The notes under the pieces were generated by a model. The model did not search any database. It worked only from the letters and a program-made list of their open reading frames with translations, and was not told where the DNA came from. Of a DNA stretch of 64,000 nt, positions 63,408 to 64,000 are shown piece by piece. Each line of letters begins with the position of its first letter. Within the stretch, counting starts at the first letter, position 1. Source of the stretch: Streptococcus oralis subsp. dentisani (GTDB lineage: Bacteria > Bacillota > Bacilli > Lactobacillales > Streptococcaceae); the NCBI RefSeq assembly GCF_007475365.1, contig NZ_CP034442.1:930001-994000 (forward strand), written 5' to 3'. A program made the position numbers and the translations under genes.

Positions 63408-64000
63408 TCAATACAATTTTAAGTCACGTGGATCAACTGGGAATGTTGGGTTGTATGGGTTGTGACGAAGCTTGAAATGTTTAACATCTTCAATAGTCTG
63501 AGTTCCAGATAACTGCATGACTGTCTTCAATTCCGCATTCAAGTGTTCAAAAACTTGACGCACACCGACACTACCACCGAGAGCCAAACCATAGATGACA
63601 GGGCGGCCAATAGCTACCAAGTCTGCTCCTGATGCCAAGGCTTTAAAGACGTGCTGACCGCGACGAACACCAGAGTCAAAGACGATTGGCACACGTTTAT
63701 CAACTGCTTCTGCTACTTCTTGAAGCGAGTCGAAGGCAGCTGGTCCACCGTCGATTTGACGGCCACCGTGGTTGGTCACCCAAATGCCAGAAGCACCTGC
63801 AGCAAGCGAACGTTCCACGTCCTCACGGCATTGTGGTCCTTTAACGTAAACAGGTAATCCTGAGTATGCAGCGATAAATTCAACATCACGTGGAGACAAG
63901 CGTTGTTTAGCTGACTTGTAAACAAAGTCCATTGATTTTCCAGCACCTTCTGGTAGGTATTCTTCAACAATCGGCATGCCAACTGGGAAGACGAATCCAT
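63408..64000 (-). CDS. lctO: L-lactate oxidase, 5' end outside window
   Basis: FMN enzyme oxidising L-lactate to pyruvate with release of H2O2. Only the C-terminal about 197 residues are present; the frame runs off the right edge (GFVFPVGMPIVEEYLPEG). Conserved alpha-hydroxy-acid oxidase text: PVYVKGPQCREDVERSLAAG, then IWVTNHGGRQIDGGPAAFDS with the active-site His in TNHGGRQ, and PIVFDSGVRRGQHVFKALAS with GADLVAIGRPVIYG for the FMN phosphate. It ends with HNPYNPTFPVDPRDLKLY. The lactate-derived pyruvate can feed SpxB, encoded 10 kb away. It is L-lactate oxidase rather than an FMN-dependent IPP isomerase by its C-terminal text. Confidence 0.94.
   Translation of the reverse strand, partial: GFVFPVGMPIVEEYLPEGAGKSMDFVYKSAKQRLSPRDVEFIAAYSGLPVYVKGPQCREDVERSLAAGASGIWVTNHGGRQIDGGPAAFDSLQEVAEAVDKRVPIVFDSGVRRGQHVFKALASGADLVAIGRPVIYGLALGGSVGVRQVFEHLNAELKTVMQLSGTQTIEDVKHFKLRHNPYNPTFPVDPRDLKLY

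Overview
The window looks like the chromosome of a mitis-group Streptococcus (S. oralis / S. mitis / S. pneumoniae relatives). This rests on gene content and order recognised from protein sequence: an accessory Sec (SecA2/SecY2/Asp) locus with a serine-rich repeat adhesin, a BgaA-type surface beta-galactosidase, a ZmpB-type zinc metalloprotease with its sorting signal near the N-terminus, a choline-binding Ltp-domain protein, pyruvate oxidase SpxB, the copY-cupA-copA copper operon and the thiamine salvage cluster. Low G+C content and strong AGGAGG ribosome binding sites agree. No rRNA, tRNA, CRISPR array, transposase or prophage gene was seen.

Region 1 (1-20,920) is the accessory Sec / glycoprotein adhesin island, all on the minus strand. 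A promoter near 20,900 should drive secY2-asp1-asp2-asp3-secA2, then a very unusual cytoplasmic-looking Ser/Glu/Trp repeat protein and a degenerate family 1 glycosidase, ending at a terminator near 8,720. A second promoter near 8,590 precedes a DivIVA-like coiled-coil gene (frameshifted in a run of eight A), gtfA, gtfB and asp4. The adhesin itself (1-4,271, cut by the window edge) follows behind its own long leader. GtfA/GtfB put GlcNAc on the adhesin, Asp1-3 chaperone and modify it, and SecA2/SecY2/Asp4 export it. The three inserted genes between secA2 and gtfA are the least explained part of the window.

Region 2 (21,035-46,811) carries three more large surface proteins interleaved with housekeeping genes. 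These are bgaA (2,413 aa, three G5-type modules), cbpL-like (KPAP repeat, two near-identical choline-binding/Ltp units) and zmpB (2,167 aa, about fifteen 27-residue repeats). Between them lie an SDR oxidoreductase, rnz, an unknown gene, hflX, miaA, a DUF3042 gene, thyA, an HD hydrolase, glcK and a pabB/pabC fusion.

Region 3 (46,812-64,000) is metabolic. It holds a TipA-like MerR regulator with a 19-bp-spacer promoter, divergent to a sodium-dependent symporter; manA; a SemiSWEET transporter; a VOC protein; spxB; copper resistance (copA, cupA, copY with two cop boxes); and two TPP-riboswitch units, thiD and ykoE-ykoD-ykoC-tenA-thiW-thiM-thiE. Part of lactate oxidase lctO lies at the right edge. 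The TPP-dependent H2O2 producer SpxB, the H2O2 producer LctO, thiamine acquisition and copper efflux are thus close neighbours.
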